64,000 bases of DNA from Anaerocolumna sp. MB42-C2 (GTDB lineage Bacteria; Bacillota; Clostridia; Lachnospirales; Lachnospiraceae): the NCBI RefSeq assembly GCF_030913705.1, contig NZ_CP133190.1, forward strand, positions 1,364,001 through 1,428,000, read 5' to 3'. The position numbers were made by a program, and so were the translations under genes. Under the pieces are notes generated by a model. The model was given only the letters and a program-made list of their open reading frames with translations. It ran no database searches and had not been told where the DNA came from. This document shows, one piece after another, positions 25,610 to 35,200 of the stretch. Within the stretch, counting starts at the first letter, position 1; each line of letters begins with the position of its first letter.

Positions 25610-26797
25610 TCAGCCTGTTACCCTCAATAATTCTTTTACAAATAGTTTGCTCTCATTTATCCACGGACTGTGGCCGGAATGTTCAAACCATACAATTTCT
25701 TTTATAGGCGCGTTCAGAACAGTGCAGTATTCTTCTACCAGTGATGTGGGAGCGTTTACATCGTGACGACCGATAAAGAAGTAGACCGGTACTTTCACGG
25801 ACTGATAATCCGTTCTCAAATCAACATCATAAAGCTGTGGGTATACTGTATTGAACGTATTGATGATTCCGCGGAAATAATTGATTTTATCGAGTATGCC
25901 ATACTCGCTTGAGAAAAGGTCACGAAATGTATTGTAACCGCCATTGTAAATATCAGGGTTCGATGTCATATATGCACTTAAATAGTTTAGATATGCCGCG
26001 CTTTTCCAGGTAACATCATTTCCGTAATAAGGCGGTTTCCCATTGTCTTTTAATGTATTCATTGTTTTGGTGTCGCCTTTTTTACGGGCAATTTCCATTG
26101 CTGAATCGTAATCCATAATTTCAGTATCGAGAAAAGAAATCATTTGTCCCGTTCCAATAAAAGCATGATACAATTCGGGTGCTTTATCAATCAAGAAAAC
26201 TCCTAACGCACTGCCCCAGGATTCCCCGACAAGATAAATTTTTTCTTGCCTGAACGTTTTACACAAGTATTTGCTCAACTCATAACCATCATCGATATAG
26301 GTTTGTACGGTAATGTTGTCTATAGATGCTGCTCCATAGGATTTACCCGATCCGGCCTGATCCCAATTTACCACAACAAAATGTTTCTCCAGTTCGGCTA
26401 GGTCGTGTCTGACTGCTGCCATTTGGGAGCCGCCAGGACCACCGGCTAAAAAAAGAAGTACCGGTTTGTTCTTATCATATCCGCGAACACTAATCCACTC
26501 CTTGCGCCCATTCAGTATTACCTGGCTTAGTTCAGCTATACTGTCCTCAACTTTGTTCCCGTTTTCATCGTGTATGACAGGAGTTGACGCCATTAGCTGG
26601 GTAATCCAAACAAATGCCGTGCATAGAACACAAATCGAAGCGAAAATAATCATATTCTTTTTTATCTTGCTAGTAATCTGTTTTTTGTCCATCTTTTTTT
26701 TCAGTCGTACTGCAAACCTTATACCTCCCACAAGCAATGTAATCAGTGAAATAACTGCGGCAAGCAGAAATAGAACAAAGATAATAGTTATTATCAT
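25610..26797 (-). CDS. Membrane-anchored alpha/beta hydrolase (proline iminopeptidase-like)
   Basis: A 395-residue protein. Two hydrophobic segments (residues about 1-25 and 45-68) precede an alpha/beta hydrolase domain placed outside the membrane. The oxyanion region FLAGGPGGSQMA and nucleophile elbow VGESWGSALG match the proline iminopeptidase branch (S33); IGRHDVNAP and FEHSGHSPW supply the acid and histidine. The substrate is unknown. AAAGGA lies before the ATG. Divergent from a TetR gene, with an operator over its start site. Confidence 0.88.
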   Translation of the reverse strand: MIITIIFVLFLLAAVISLITLLVGGIRFAVRLKKKMDKKQITSKIKKNMIIFASICVLCTAFVWITQLMASTPVIHDENGNKVEDSIAELSQVILNGRKEWISVRGYDKNKPVLLFLAGGPGGSQMAAVRHDLAELEKHFVVVNWDQAGSGKSYGAASIDNITVQTYIDDGYELSKYLCKTFRQEKIYLVGESWGSALGVFLIDKAPELYHAFIGTGQMISFLDTEIMDYDSAMEIARKKGDTKTMNTLKDNGKPPYYGNDVTWKSAAYLNYLSAYMTSNPDIYNGGYNTFRDLFSSEYGILDKINYFRGIINTFNTVYPQLYDVDLRTDYQSVKVPVYFFIGRHDVNAPTSLVEEYCTVLNAPIKEIVWFEHSGHSPWINESKLFVKELLRVTG

Positions 26798-26818
26798 AAA
26801 GACCCATCCTTTACGTTT

Positions 26819-26833
26819 TTTGACCGTCGTTCA
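26819..26833. promoter_or_regulatory. TetR operator candidate upstream of the hydrolase
   Basis: TTGACCGTCGTTCAA is an imperfect palindrome (TTGA..CG..TCAA). It covers the transcription start expected from the promoter at 26842-26870. Confidence 0.6.
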
Positions 26834-26841
26834 ATAGAATG

Positions 26842-26870
26842 AGTATAACAAAAATTTGAATACTGGTCAA
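26842..26870 (-). promoter_or_regulatory. Promoter of the alpha/beta hydrolase gene
   Basis: Minus-strand TTGACC (26870-26865), 17-bp spacer, TATACT (26847-26842). For the divergent TetR gene a TATACT at 26887-26892 is the likely -10. Confidence 0.78.
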
Positions 26871-26917
26871 GATGCTTTTTTTGTGATATACTGCTTAATA
26901 CGAGGTGATGATTTTAT

Positions 26918-27511
26918 ATGGACAAAAAGAAAATAATTCTGGACGCTATGCGAGAGCTTTTTATAGAAGGGAAAGCCGGTTCGGCTTCCGTTAGTGACAT
27001 TGCCAAAAAAGCTGGCATTGCCAAAGGCGGTCTATACTATTACTTCCGTTCAAAGGAAGATGTTTTAGACGCCCTGCTTGAAAGAGAATACAGCGATATC
27101 ATTCAATCATGCAAATCCATAGTAGAAAGCAGCAATGAAAACGCTATTTCAAAACTGGCTCTCTTATTGCGAAGTTACCGCAGTTTTTATGTTGACGCTT
27201 CTTTGGATGAATATTTGCACATGCCGCAGAATGCAGCCTTGCATCAAAAGTCATTAGCACAGATATTATCAGCTTTATCGCAGGTTATATCAAAGATTAT
27301 TAGTCAGGGGATAGAGGAAGGTATTTTTAGTGGCGAATATCCTCAGGAATATTCCGAAATAATTATGTCAGTATTTACATTTCTGCTTGACCCCGGTATC
27401 TTCCCGAGGACAGCAGAGGAAAACGCAATGAAGATGAAAGCGTTGGCCGACCTCCTGGAAAAGGGGCTTAGCGCCCCAAAAGGATGTTTATCATTTCTAT
27501 ACGGCCAGTAG
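26918..27511 (+). CDS. TetR-family transcriptional regulator
   Basis: A 197-residue TetR protein with the helix-turn-helix at residues about 5-48 (SVSDIAKKAGIAKGGLYYYFRSKEDVLDALL). The C-terminal ligand domain is helical. GAGGTGAT precedes the ATG. It is divergent from the membrane-anchored hydrolase and likely represses both. Confidence 0.92.
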   Translation: MDKKKIILDAMRELFIEGKAGSASVSDIAKKAGIAKGGLYYYFRSKEDVLDALLEREYSDIIQSCKSIVESSNENAISKLALLLRSYRSFYVDASLDEYLHMPQNAALHQKSLAQILSALSQVISKIISQGIEEGIFSGEYPQEYSEIIMSVFTFLLDPGIFPRTAEENAMKMKALADLLEKGLSAPKGCLSFLYGQ

Positions 27512-27849
27512 ATATCTCTTACCAAGTGGGTGTTTAACTGTATTAGTGACAATTTGTATCTGGTGTGTCATGGGCACCCATTGTCTTCAACTTAAGCTTG
27601 TTTATCTTATTAAACGGTGTGCATGACGCGCCAGAGATGGATTGTCACTGAAGTGACACAGTGCATCCTGCCCGGTAGGGCTTGTTATTTACTATGGAAG
27701 TTCAGAGAACTATCCCCGTAAATGAATAAGGTCTGATTTTTTAATCAGACCCATAGCGGATAATAAATTTCTCCTATAACGAAAGCAATATCTACAAATA
27801 GGCACTGGAAAAAGATATTCAAAACATATGGTTCAATTCCAGCAATTCT
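27512..27849. other. Structured non-coding gap with hairpins and a shared repeat
   Basis: No gene is seen. TTGTCACT/AGTGACA (27643-27658) forms a stem next to GTGCATCCTGCCCGGTAGGG (27661-27680), a unit repeated at 44974-44996 (21 of 23 bases). GGTCTGATT/AATCAGACC (27732-27750) is a perfect nine-base-pair stem with a four-base loop that lacks a T-run; it may separate the TetR and ABC exporter transcripts. Confidence 0.45.
27661..27683 (+). repeat. Short GC-rich repeat, copy A
   Basis: 23 bases starting GTGCATCC match 44974-44996 at 21 positions. Both copies lie just past the 3' end of a plus-strand TetR gene. The core GCCCGGTAGGGC can form a small hairpin. Confidence 0.5.
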
Positions 27850-29784
27850 TTATGTATCCCTCATACTCAACAGTTTTAATGGCTCGCTTTTCAGATTACC
27901 ACGTATCCTTGCTAAGGAAATACCTGCTGATAATATAACCATGAACACTCCGGTCAAAATATAAACCCAAGGACCAATTAAAGAGGTATCAAGCTGTACA
28001 TTAAGTTCCGAGTCAGAAGCACCGGCCCAATTACTGTAGAGCGTACTGAATGTTTCAGCTTGTACCTGTCCGGTAAACTGTTTCATAGCATTACCCGTTA
28101 GTAAGTATCCCATCATTGTACCTGCAATACTGCCTAACAGTGCAATTACGATGATTCCTGACAGCAGAGAAATCGTACAAGCCCTTTTGTTCATACCGAG
28201 AGAACGCTCGATTGCTGTCCTTTTTTTTTGTTTACCTATGAAGATCTGGCAAAAAAACAATAAAATCAGGGTCGCAGTCAGTATACCTGAAATAAACAAA
28301 GCTAAGGCAATTTCCTTGATTTGCTCCAACCCTTCCTTTATCTTTGTGTATCCTTTATCATAAAAAGTAATCTCAAGATCGTCAACCCCTTGTTTTTCCC
28401 AAACTTTCATATAAGATTCGATTGTTCCGTTGGGAATTCGAAATACAGTATTGTACCCCATCATGGGTCCATAATCAAGTATATTATCTTCGTCACTGTT
28501 TTTTACCGATGCGGCGGGTATCACGACCGCATTTGAAGGCATATCATAACCGGTGGACCGTGCCACCTTATTAATTTCATTATATATACCGGCTATTGTA
28601 TATTCGTTTTCATCAAAAACTTCATAATGCCTGCCCTGGGCATTCAGCAAATGATCAGATATACCTAATAGTTTGTCACCAGGTGAAAAATCCCTTCCGG
28701 CAGAGTCTCGGTAATCTGCATAATACAGTGGAAGTGTTAATTTATCCCCCACAGAAAACCCATTCATTTTTGCAAATTCCCGGCTTATTAAGCAAATCCG
28801 TTGTCCCTCCCTGTATTCTTCCTCCGTGATGTCACGGCCTTCAATGATATTGGAGTTGCCATTATAAAATGACATCAGAAGTTCAGTACTGTCTGTAGGT
28901 ACAACCGGTATAGTCTGTTCAGACAGGTACATTGCTTTTGCCAGTTCCAGCCATCTCTGTCCACGAGGGGTATCATAAAATCCATCTGTCACCTCATCCC
29001 ATGGAGCAGTCATCGGGAAACGATCCGGTATCCGTTCCCCGTCAGAACGGTATTGTGTGGAAGTAACAGGCGGTTCTTCCTCACGGGGAGAAGACCGGTA
29101 TTCTCTTAAATTGTTTGTAAAAGAATCAGGGAAATATTCTACTGTTAATTTGGGAAAGTTATTATGCCCCCGTTTAAAAGCCAGTGCCATAACATACCGC
29201 TTACCGGCATACATTGGCTGGGGATTTGGATTGTAATGATCACAAAACAATAGAGTTTCCCAACCCTCCAGCTTACTATCGGTACCGTATAGAACTCTTT
29301 TAATTTTCAATTTTACCGGATGATCCGGTATGCAATCCTCGACCGGTTCCAATTCCATAATCGGAAGTTCCTGTCTCATTTCCGAAACAAGTAAAAAGGA
29401 AACGTTCTGCTCATGTACTATCCAATCCGGATTATATGCTCCGTAGTAAGGTCTTTTTACCGGAGGCTGAATATAGTTTGCTCCATCAAAATCTAACACC
29501 TTATCAGAAATGACAGAACCGTATTCCGCCATCAGTCCTTGTGAAACAAATTCCTTCTTTTCCGCATCCCATACTTTCCGCTCATGCAGTGCGGCCGGTT
29601 TTTGTTTTACAATACCAATGGTAACAAAAACCTCGTCCAGTCGTTTTACGTTCTCAGAGCTAAGAACATAAAGTCCAGCTCCTAAAGCAAGAAGTGATGA
29701 AGACAGAAGCAGAAGCAACAAAAACAGAGCCGTACGCAGGGGCGTCCGTAACATTTGCCGTATACTTTTTACGAAAATGTTCAT
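27850..29784 (-). CDS. FtsX/MacB-type ABC exporter permease, large subunit
   Basis: A 644-residue permease. One N-terminal membrane segment (residues about 17-38) is followed by a large external domain of about 450 residues (MacB-PCD-like) and three C-terminal segments in the FtsX pattern (SGILTATLILLFFCQIFIG, LLSGIIVIALLGSIAG, the last near residue 610). Its start overlaps the ATPase stop by four bases. Together with the second permease at 30484 it should form a heterodimeric type VII-like exporter for a peptide, lipid or drug. Confidence 0.88.
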   Translation of the reverse strand: MNIFVKSIRQMLRTPLRTALFLLLLLLSSSLLALGAGLYVLSSENVKRLDEVFVTIGIVKQKPAALHERKVWDAEKKEFVSQGLMAEYGSVISDKVLDFDGANYIQPPVKRPYYGAYNPDWIVHEQNVSFLLVSEMRQELPIMELEPVEDCIPDHPVKLKIKRVLYGTDSKLEGWETLLFCDHYNPNPQPMYAGKRYVMALAFKRGHNNFPKLTVEYFPDSFTNNLREYRSSPREEEPPVTSTQYRSDGERIPDRFPMTAPWDEVTDGFYDTPRGQRWLELAKAMYLSEQTIPVVPTDSTELLMSFYNGNSNIIEGRDITEEEYREGQRICLISREFAKMNGFSVGDKLTLPLYYADYRDSAGRDFSPGDKLLGISDHLLNAQGRHYEVFDENEYTIAGIYNEINKVARSTGYDMPSNAVVIPAASVKNSDEDNILDYGPMMGYNTVFRIPNGTIESYMKVWEKQGVDDLEITFYDKGYTKIKEGLEQIKEIALALFISGILTATLILLFFCQIFIGKQKKRTAIERSLGMNKRACTISLLSGIIVIALLGSIAGTMMGYLLTGNAMKQFTGQVQAETFSTLYSNWAGASDSELNVQLDTSLIGPWVYILTGVFMVILSAGISLARIRGNLKSEPLKLLSMRDT

Positions 29785-30467
29785 ACCTGTATCCTCCCGG
29801 CAGCGCTATCCAGAGTCAACTGCCCGTCCCGCATCCAATAGATCACATCAGCCTGTGAACCAACATATTGATTATGGGTTATAACAATTACAAGATATCC
29901 CCGGTCATGGGCCAATTTTTTCAATAATTCAACTATATTTGCCTCATTCACCGAATCCAGATTACCGGTGGGTTCATCTGCAAGAAGGATCTTACCGCCT
30001 GCCGCAAGCGCCCGGGCTATGGCTATACGCTGCTGCTCTCCGCCGCTCATAGCCACAGGAAACTGTTTGTACGTTTTCTCACCGAGCCCGACCTCCATAA
30101 TCAGTCTCTTAGCGGTTTTTACTGCCTCTGTTTTCTTTATCCCCTGCAGTTCCAAAGGATACATTACGTTCTCCAGTGCGGTTAGCAAGGGGAACAAATT
30201 GAATGACTGATAAACCACTGAAGCGGTCTCTCTCCTGTAGTGGTCCCTGTCCATCGAAGCGATATCCGATCCTTCCACTAATATTTCACCTGAAGTTGGC
30301 AGATCCAAACCTGCAAGTAAAGACAAAAGCGTACTTTTACCGCTGCCTGACGGTCCCATAACAGCATACAACCGGCCCGTACAGAAATCGCAGGTGACAT
30401 GTTTCACTGCCTCGATTGTTTGGTATTTACTCCTGTATGTATAACTTACATCCTTTACCTCTAGCAT
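29781..30467 (-). CDS. ABC exporter ATPase (LolD/MacB-like)
   Basis: A 228-residue ATPase. MGPSGSGKSTLLSLLAGLD is Walker A, MSGGEQQRIAIARALAA is the signature and ILLADEPTGNLD is Walker B with the family-specific GNLD; a switch histidine follows in VITHN. I place the start at the ATG 30467, eight bases after AGGAGG. It lies between two permease genes with tight spacing. Confidence 0.95.
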   Translation of the reverse strand: MLEVKDVSYTYRSKYQTIEAVKHVTCDFCTGRLYAVMGPSGSGKSTLLSLLAGLDLPTSGEILVEGSDIASMDRDHYRRETASVVYQSFNLFPLLTALENVMYPLELQGIKKTEAVKTAKRLIMEVGLGEKTYKQFPVAMSGGEQQRIAIARALAAGGKILLADEPTGNLDSVNEANIVELLKKLAHDRGYLVIVITHNQYVGSQADVIYWMRDGQLTLDSAAGRIQV

Positions 30468-30483
30468 TATCACTACCTCCTGT

Positions 30484-31731
30484 TTATTCCAGAGCCGATA
30501 AAACAGTCATTACACTGAACCTTCCGATTAATATCATCGCTGCCATAGTTCCGGCCATGTAGCAGGCAAAAAATATCCCGGTAACTACCAAAGTCAGCAG
30601 CACACTTACTTCCGTTAACAGTGCCGCACTTAATACGCCAATTACACTTCCCATGAGATTTTGTGCCGCGTTTTCCAGAAAAAGCAATGTAAAACAATTT
30701 TTTCTGCTCATACCCAGGGAGAGCATGATAGCAATTTCAGATTTCCTGCTTTGCAGCATCAGATAAGACATCACAAATCCTACAAGACCGACCGTTACAA
30801 AAATAAAAGGAGTAAATACACGCATGAGTGTAATATTATCCACCAAACGGCTGGCCGCCCGAACGAACGTTTCATCATTCACCGTCAGTGCAATACCCCT
30901 ATGTGAATGCTGGGCCTGGGATATGACCGGCATAAGGTGCAGTTTTTTCATCTCCCCTTTGAACTCGTTCAGACTCAGAGGATCAGCCACACGAAACCGT
31001 ACGGAATCCGCAAAGAACATGACACCGGCTTGTTTATACAAGTTTCGGACCCATTTTGACGGAAACACGATCTGGGGAGGTTTGCTGTCTTCCGCACTAT
31101 TCCACATCTCACTATAACACCCAACAATTTTTACCTTGAATACTCCCAGCCAATTATAGGTGAGGTCGTACCGGTCTTTTGGGTAAGTGGGATAAAAGAG
31201 AGTTATCCATACGCTGTCTCCGATTGAAAGTCCGTTTCTTTCCATATCCTGATCCCGAACAATGCACAATGCGTTATCTTCTTCCAGAAATTCCGGTCCA
31301 TATCCCTTAAGAAAATCTATATTCTTCACCGACAGAGATGGGGAAGCGGTAAGCGTATTGACGCCCAGGGACAAAGGAAATGTTACATCTCCGGTTTCCA
31401 TAGACATTACATCTTTTTCTTTAATTTGCCCCAGAGCACTCCCCATTTGTACGGTATATAATAACTCCGTTACATGAGGAGATTTTATCAACCCATCAAT
31501 TACATTTTCCTGAATTAAGATTCCTCCCGAAGACATCGTACCATTTAAATTACTGACTCGTGCATACACTGACACAGCCTCCGGCAGTCTGGCAAGCTGC
31601 TGCAAATTAGCCTTAAGACCACCGATAAATAAATACAAAAGCAATTCAATCAGCATACAAACCAAAACCACGAGAAAACTTTTCATCTTATGCCGTCTTA
31701 CATTTAAAAAAGCCTTTTGCAGATAGAACAT
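30484..31731 (-). CDS. FtsX/MacB-type ABC exporter permease, small subunit
   Basis: A 415-residue permease with the same plan as the 644-residue partner: one N-terminal membrane segment (FLVVLVCMLIELLLYLFIG), an external domain of about 230 residues and three C-terminal segments (IFVTVGLVGFVMSYLM and two more). The loop SRKSEIAIMLSLGMSRKNC is the cytoplasmic coupling region typical of FtsX permeases. AGAGGTG precedes the ATG. It is the first gene of the exporter operon. The 31732-31970 gap upstream holds only AT-rich sequence. Confidence 0.9.
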   Translation of the reverse strand: MFYLQKAFLNVRRHKMKSFLVVLVCMLIELLLYLFIGGLKANLQQLARLPEAVSVYARVSNLNGTMSSGGILIQENVIDGLIKSPHVTELLYTVQMGSALGQIKEKDVMSMETGDVTFPLSLGVNTLTASPSLSVKNIDFLKGYGPEFLEEDNALCIVRDQDMERNGLSIGDSVWITLFYPTYPKDRYDLTYNWLGVFKVKIVGCYSEMWNSAEDSKPPQIVFPSKWVRNLYKQAGVMFFADSVRFRVADPLSLNEFKGEMKKLHLMPVISQAQHSHRGIALTVNDETFVRAASRLVDNITLMRVFTPFIFVTVGLVGFVMSYLMLQSRKSEIAIMLSLGMSRKNCFTLLFLENAAQNLMGSVIGVLSAALLTEVSVLLTLVVTGIFFACYMAGTMAAMILIGRFSVMTVLSALE

Positions 31732-31970
31732 AACACACCTCTGTGATTGATTATTTCTCCTTATAGGTAATTTCTTACAAAAACGGTAACATCTAACACA
31801 AAACTTATCAATTTAAGTAAGCACCCTTACGGATGCTTTCCTCTTATTAAGATATTTCCATTATATACCATTTGTTGTATAAATACAAAATAATTGTATC
31901 ATTATAATAAATAATTTTACATATTGCAGCTGCTTTATAAAGATAACTGTTTAAATGTACTGTTTAAATG

Positions 31971-32408
31971 TCATACTGTATTCCCTTGATTTTTCTGGTA
32001 CTTTACCAGCTCTGAATTAAGTTCCTTTGCTTTGAGATTATCAAGCCACCATAAAATCACATTTACTAAGACCGAGATGATGAGGACTGAAAGTATAAAC
32101 CACAGCAGCTCCCTGACTTCGGCAACATGATTTAAAAAGACAAAGCTCGTAAGCAATGCTTCCAGGAATAGAAGTCGAAAGACTTTTCTGAAAATCATCT
32201 GCTTTAACGTCAGTTCTTTTTTTGTATAGGTGAAAATCAACGGAATAATACTAAGAAATCCATAAATAAGAGGCATAAAATACGCTTCATAACTAAATGT
32301 CTGCTCTCTTTCAAAACACAGCCCCATAATACCCATTGCCACATTTACTAAGGTGACTATAATAAAAAAACTAATCAATACTATTTTTAAATGCTCCGTT
32401 TTACTCAT
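31971..32408 (-). CDS. DUF3021-type four-TM membrane protein
   Basis: A 145-residue membrane protein with four hydrophobic segments (about residues 8-28, 42-60, 75-95, 100-122) and a charged C-terminal tail. Proteins of this size and pattern (DUF3021) are usually encoded just after a LytTR regulator, and here the frames overlap by eight bases. In several Firmicutes such pairs control or sense the state of membrane transporters. The membrane partner may hold the regulator inactive. Confidence 0.8.
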   Translation of the reverse strand: MSKTEHLKIVLISFFIIVTLVNVAMGIMGLCFEREQTFSYEAYFMPLIYGFLSIIPLIFTYTKKELTLKQMIFRKVFRLLFLEALLTSFVFLNHVAEVRELLWFILSVLIISVLVNVILWWLDNLKAKELNSELVKYQKNQGNTV

Positions 32409-32853
32409 TCCTGGTTCCTCCCCTCAGTTTTTTCTTCAATTCTGAAACATATTTTCTGGATATGATCACACTTTCCCCATTTGTCAGAACTGCTGAGAAT
32501 CTGCTGTTTAATGCAGGTTTTAGAACATGTATCTTCATAAGGTTTATTATAGTATTCTTAGAGCAACGGAAGAATTCCTTATCCCCATATAACTCCTCAA
32601 ACTTGTAAAGATACATCTTTATCTCGTAAACACAATCTTTCAAATAAAGATAGACCCTGTTATCTACACTTTCCACGTAATAAATATCGGAAAGCGAAAT
32701 AACATGAATTCCGCTTTCATCATAACCCTCAATACTTTCCTGCCTTGATTTTATGAACTGTATCATTTCAGCTACTTCTTCAGTAACCTTATAGCACTCG
32801 ATCAATATCCGCTCCTGTTGGTGTGTCGGAATATTCGTAATTTCTACCCTCAT
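32401..32853 (-). CDS. Stand-alone LytTR DNA-binding regulator
   Basis: A 150-residue protein with a single LytTR domain at residues about 45-148 (SLSDIYYVESVDNRVYLYL, EFFRCSKNTIINLMKI, VIISRKYVSELKKKL). There is no receiver domain, so it is not a phosphorelay regulator. It is translated together with the DUF3021-type membrane protein. Possible targets are its own operon and the exporter downstream. Confidence 0.92.
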   Translation of the reverse strand: MRVEITNIPTHQQERILIECYKVTEEVAEMIQFIKSRQESIEGYDESGIHVISLSDIYYVESVDNRVYLYLKDCVYEIKMYLYKFEELYGDKEFFRCSKNTIINLMKIHVLKPALNSRFSAVLTNGESVIISRKYVSELKKKLRGGTRNE

Positions 32854-32885
32854 AATTTATATATTCCCGTCCGTTTTTTATAGTC

Positions 32886-34193
32886 CTATCGAAATGAATA
32901 GGATTCCTTTATATCAGGTTTATCCATTTGTTTTAGGTAATGATTGTAATAATCTAAGATTACCTCATTCATGGTTTGAATGCAATCTGTTTTATTGATT
33001 TTTCCGCTTCCGAGTATAGACGCGATTGCCGGTGAGAAGAAAACAAGGTCTGTAAAATTCATATGTTCGGCACCATCAAAATGCGTTTCCATGGCATCTG
33101 CCGCATTTTTCAAAATAACGTTATTCACATATTGATCTTTATACTTAAGCCCTTCCTTATAATGTGCGGTTGTATCGATGCATAAGAGCGGTACCGGATA
33201 AGGAATTTCATTTATTGTGTATTTGTTATCGATACAGGAAATCTCTTCTCCAAGCATAGTTCCATCCAGGTCTATTACTGCATCAATATCTGTTCTTTGT
33301 CTTCCTACTGTCACAGCTGTTGCTCCTCCAAGAGAATGTCCCATAAGACCTATCCTGGTAACGTCAATCCGATCAAAAACACCGCCCTCCTGCTGGACTG
33401 AGGTTTTTTTTATTATTGTATCCAGAATAAAATTCATGTCAGCACAGCGCAGCTTCATCCAATCCCTTGTTATGTCGAAAATCTCATTTTCCGAGACTCC
33501 TTTCTCATTGATTCTGCCTACACTCTTCATGAATTCCGGGTTCACTGTAATAATCTTCCCATCTGCCTGTTTGGTAACAAAGGCATGATAAGGATGATCA
33601 ATACTGCATACCACATAACCATTCGAGGCAAGTTCGTTATAAGTGGAGTAATTGCTCATTCGGAACCCAAAGGCACCATGGGAAAAAACAACAAGGGGAA
33701 ATTTCTCATTCTTCTCAGTTTTGGGATACCAGAACTGAACTGTCACTTCGCGGTTAGATCCATCGGTTTCAAATGTCTCAAGACGTTTTTCATCCTTCCA
33801 GGTATAAACTTCTGTTGCTATTTCATAATTACCGCTTACCGGAAGGGACTTACACTGCGGAAATAATAAAAATGGCATAGCTGCCATAGTGATGATCATC
33901 AGACTTAATAGGAATCCTGTTATAGCAACTGATAATCTATACTCTTTTCCTGATTTCTTTCTAATCAATATCCCAATTCCTATCAACCCTCTCAGAAATA
34001 ATAAACCGAAAAGTAACATCCAGCGAAATCCCCAATGCACCAGACCTGCTGCAATTAATAGTAAAAATACTGTGAACTGAAACACATTCAGAATGCCTTT
34101 TTCTTTCCTTAAAAGACTTTTTTGCTTTAACCTAACTACAAAAAATATTATTTCTGCCATTAACGTTATTAGAAAAATAATAATACCTATCAT
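32886..34193 (-). CDS. Membrane-anchored lipase / PAF-acetylhydrolase-like alpha/beta hydrolase
   Basis: A 435-residue protein. Four N-terminal hydrophobic segments cover about residues 1-120. The C-terminal hydrolase domain then shows FPLVVFSHGAFGFRMSN, the nucleophile elbow IGLMGHSLGGATAV, DAVIDLDGTM with the acidic residue and DGAEHMNFTD with the histidine. This resembles the PAF-acetylhydrolase/plasma lipase group. The active site is probably extracellular. GAGGAGAA precedes the ATG. The substrate, a lipid or ester, is not identified. Confidence 0.85.
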   Translation of the reverse strand: MIGIIIFLITLMAEIIFFVVRLKQKSLLRKEKGILNVFQFTVFLLLIAAGLVHWGFRWMLLFGLLFLRGLIGIGILIRKKSGKEYRLSVAITGFLLSLMIITMAAMPFLLFPQCKSLPVSGNYEIATEVYTWKDEKRLETFETDGSNREVTVQFWYPKTEKNEKFPLVVFSHGAFGFRMSNYSTYNELASNGYVVCSIDHPYHAFVTKQADGKIITVNPEFMKSVGRINEKGVSENEIFDITRDWMKLRCADMNFILDTIIKKTSVQQEGGVFDRIDVTRIGLMGHSLGGATAVTVGRQRTDIDAVIDLDGTMLGEEISCIDNKYTINEIPYPVPLLCIDTTAHYKEGLKYKDQYVNNVILKNAADAMETHFDGAEHMNFTDLVFFSPAIASILGSGKINKTDCIQTMNEVILDYYNHYLKQMDKPDIKESYSFR

Positions 34194-34341
34194 ACATTCT
34201 CCTCTTTCTCCCGGCTATAATACAGGGTATAAGATAAATATATGACAGGTATTATTTTTCTTCAATATAGATAACAGTAAGATTCGAAAAGTACCGGTAA
34301 GTTGCATCTTAGTACTTATCTCTTTATATTAATTCACCGGA

Positions 34342-35094
34342 TTAATCTATTAGGGAATATATTAAGATACTTTCAACCTTCTTATCTTTTATATGAAAAC
34401 TCATTACATCCACATAATTAACAGGTTCATATCGAAAATCGTCCTCTTGATCACTCAATTCGCCTCCCGTAAGATTTCCTTCAGGATAAGCGTTTTTGAG
34501 CTTTTCAAAGCTATCTCCGACTTTAATATTCCTTACCGTAGGATAATCCGGATCGGTAATTTCAATACTAAAGATAGTTGACTTCTTATCATCAGCTGTT
34601 TGAATCGTTTTTATAAGCAGCCCGGAATATTGGTATTGCTTTTCAGTCATTCCGTTAAGCTGGTCCATGTTCAACCCATCCTCTTTTGAATAAGTATGAG
34701 ACTTGATTTCTTCTGCTTTCCCCAGTATACTCTCAATTTTCTGATCATCAACACTGTCTGAAATGGCAATTGTATTCTCCTGGTAAACAAATGCCAGCTG
34801 TTTTAAAACAACATTTCCATTCTTCTTAACCGTTCCCTCTTTAATTACTTCTTCAGAATCCTCCTCTGAACCGGCATCTGCTGTATCAGCCGAGGTATCG
34901 GTCTTGTTTTCGTCCGCTGTATTGATTGGTTTATCCGTCTGGGATTTGTTACCGGTATCTGTTACTATATCGGATGGTTTATCCGTTAATGTATTTCCCG
35001 GTGATTTAATTTCGTTCTTCCCACATCCCCCCAAGATCATTCCGCAAAATACCATAAACATGGTCGTAATAACTATCTTTCTAAATACTTTCAT
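34342..35094 (-). CDS. Secreted lipoprotein of unknown function
   Basis: A 250-residue lipoprotein. The signal peptide MFMVFCGMILGGCGK has a lipobox with Cys24. Residues about 30-85 are a low-complexity Thr/Asp/Lys linker (repeated TDKP..TAD), followed by a C-terminal domain from about residue 90 (VKKNGNVVLKQLAFVYQENT onward) that I do not recognise; it has the look of a small beta-rich sensor domain. GGAGG precedes the ATG. It lies 106 bp after the histidine kinase gene, so it could belong to that regulon. Confidence 0.8.
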   Translation of the reverse strand: MKVFRKIVITTMFMVFCGMILGGCGKNEIKSPGNTLTDKPSDIVTDTGNKSQTDKPINTADENKTDTSADTADAGSEEDSEEVIKEGTVKKNGNVVLKQLAFVYQENTIAISDSVDDQKIESILGKAEEIKSHTYSKEDGLNMDQLNGMTEKQYQYSGLLIKTIQTADDKKSTIFSIEITDPDYPTVRNIKVGDSFEKLKNAYPEGNLTGGELSDQEDDFRYEPVNYVDVMSFHIKDKKVESILIYSLID

Positions 35095-35200
35095 TGCTGT
35101 TCCTCCTTCAAATACTTTAAATTAACTTGTTTATGTTACATTGTTATTATAAATAATAACTTTATCAGAGTAATAACAAACTAGTATCATTCTTGTAACA

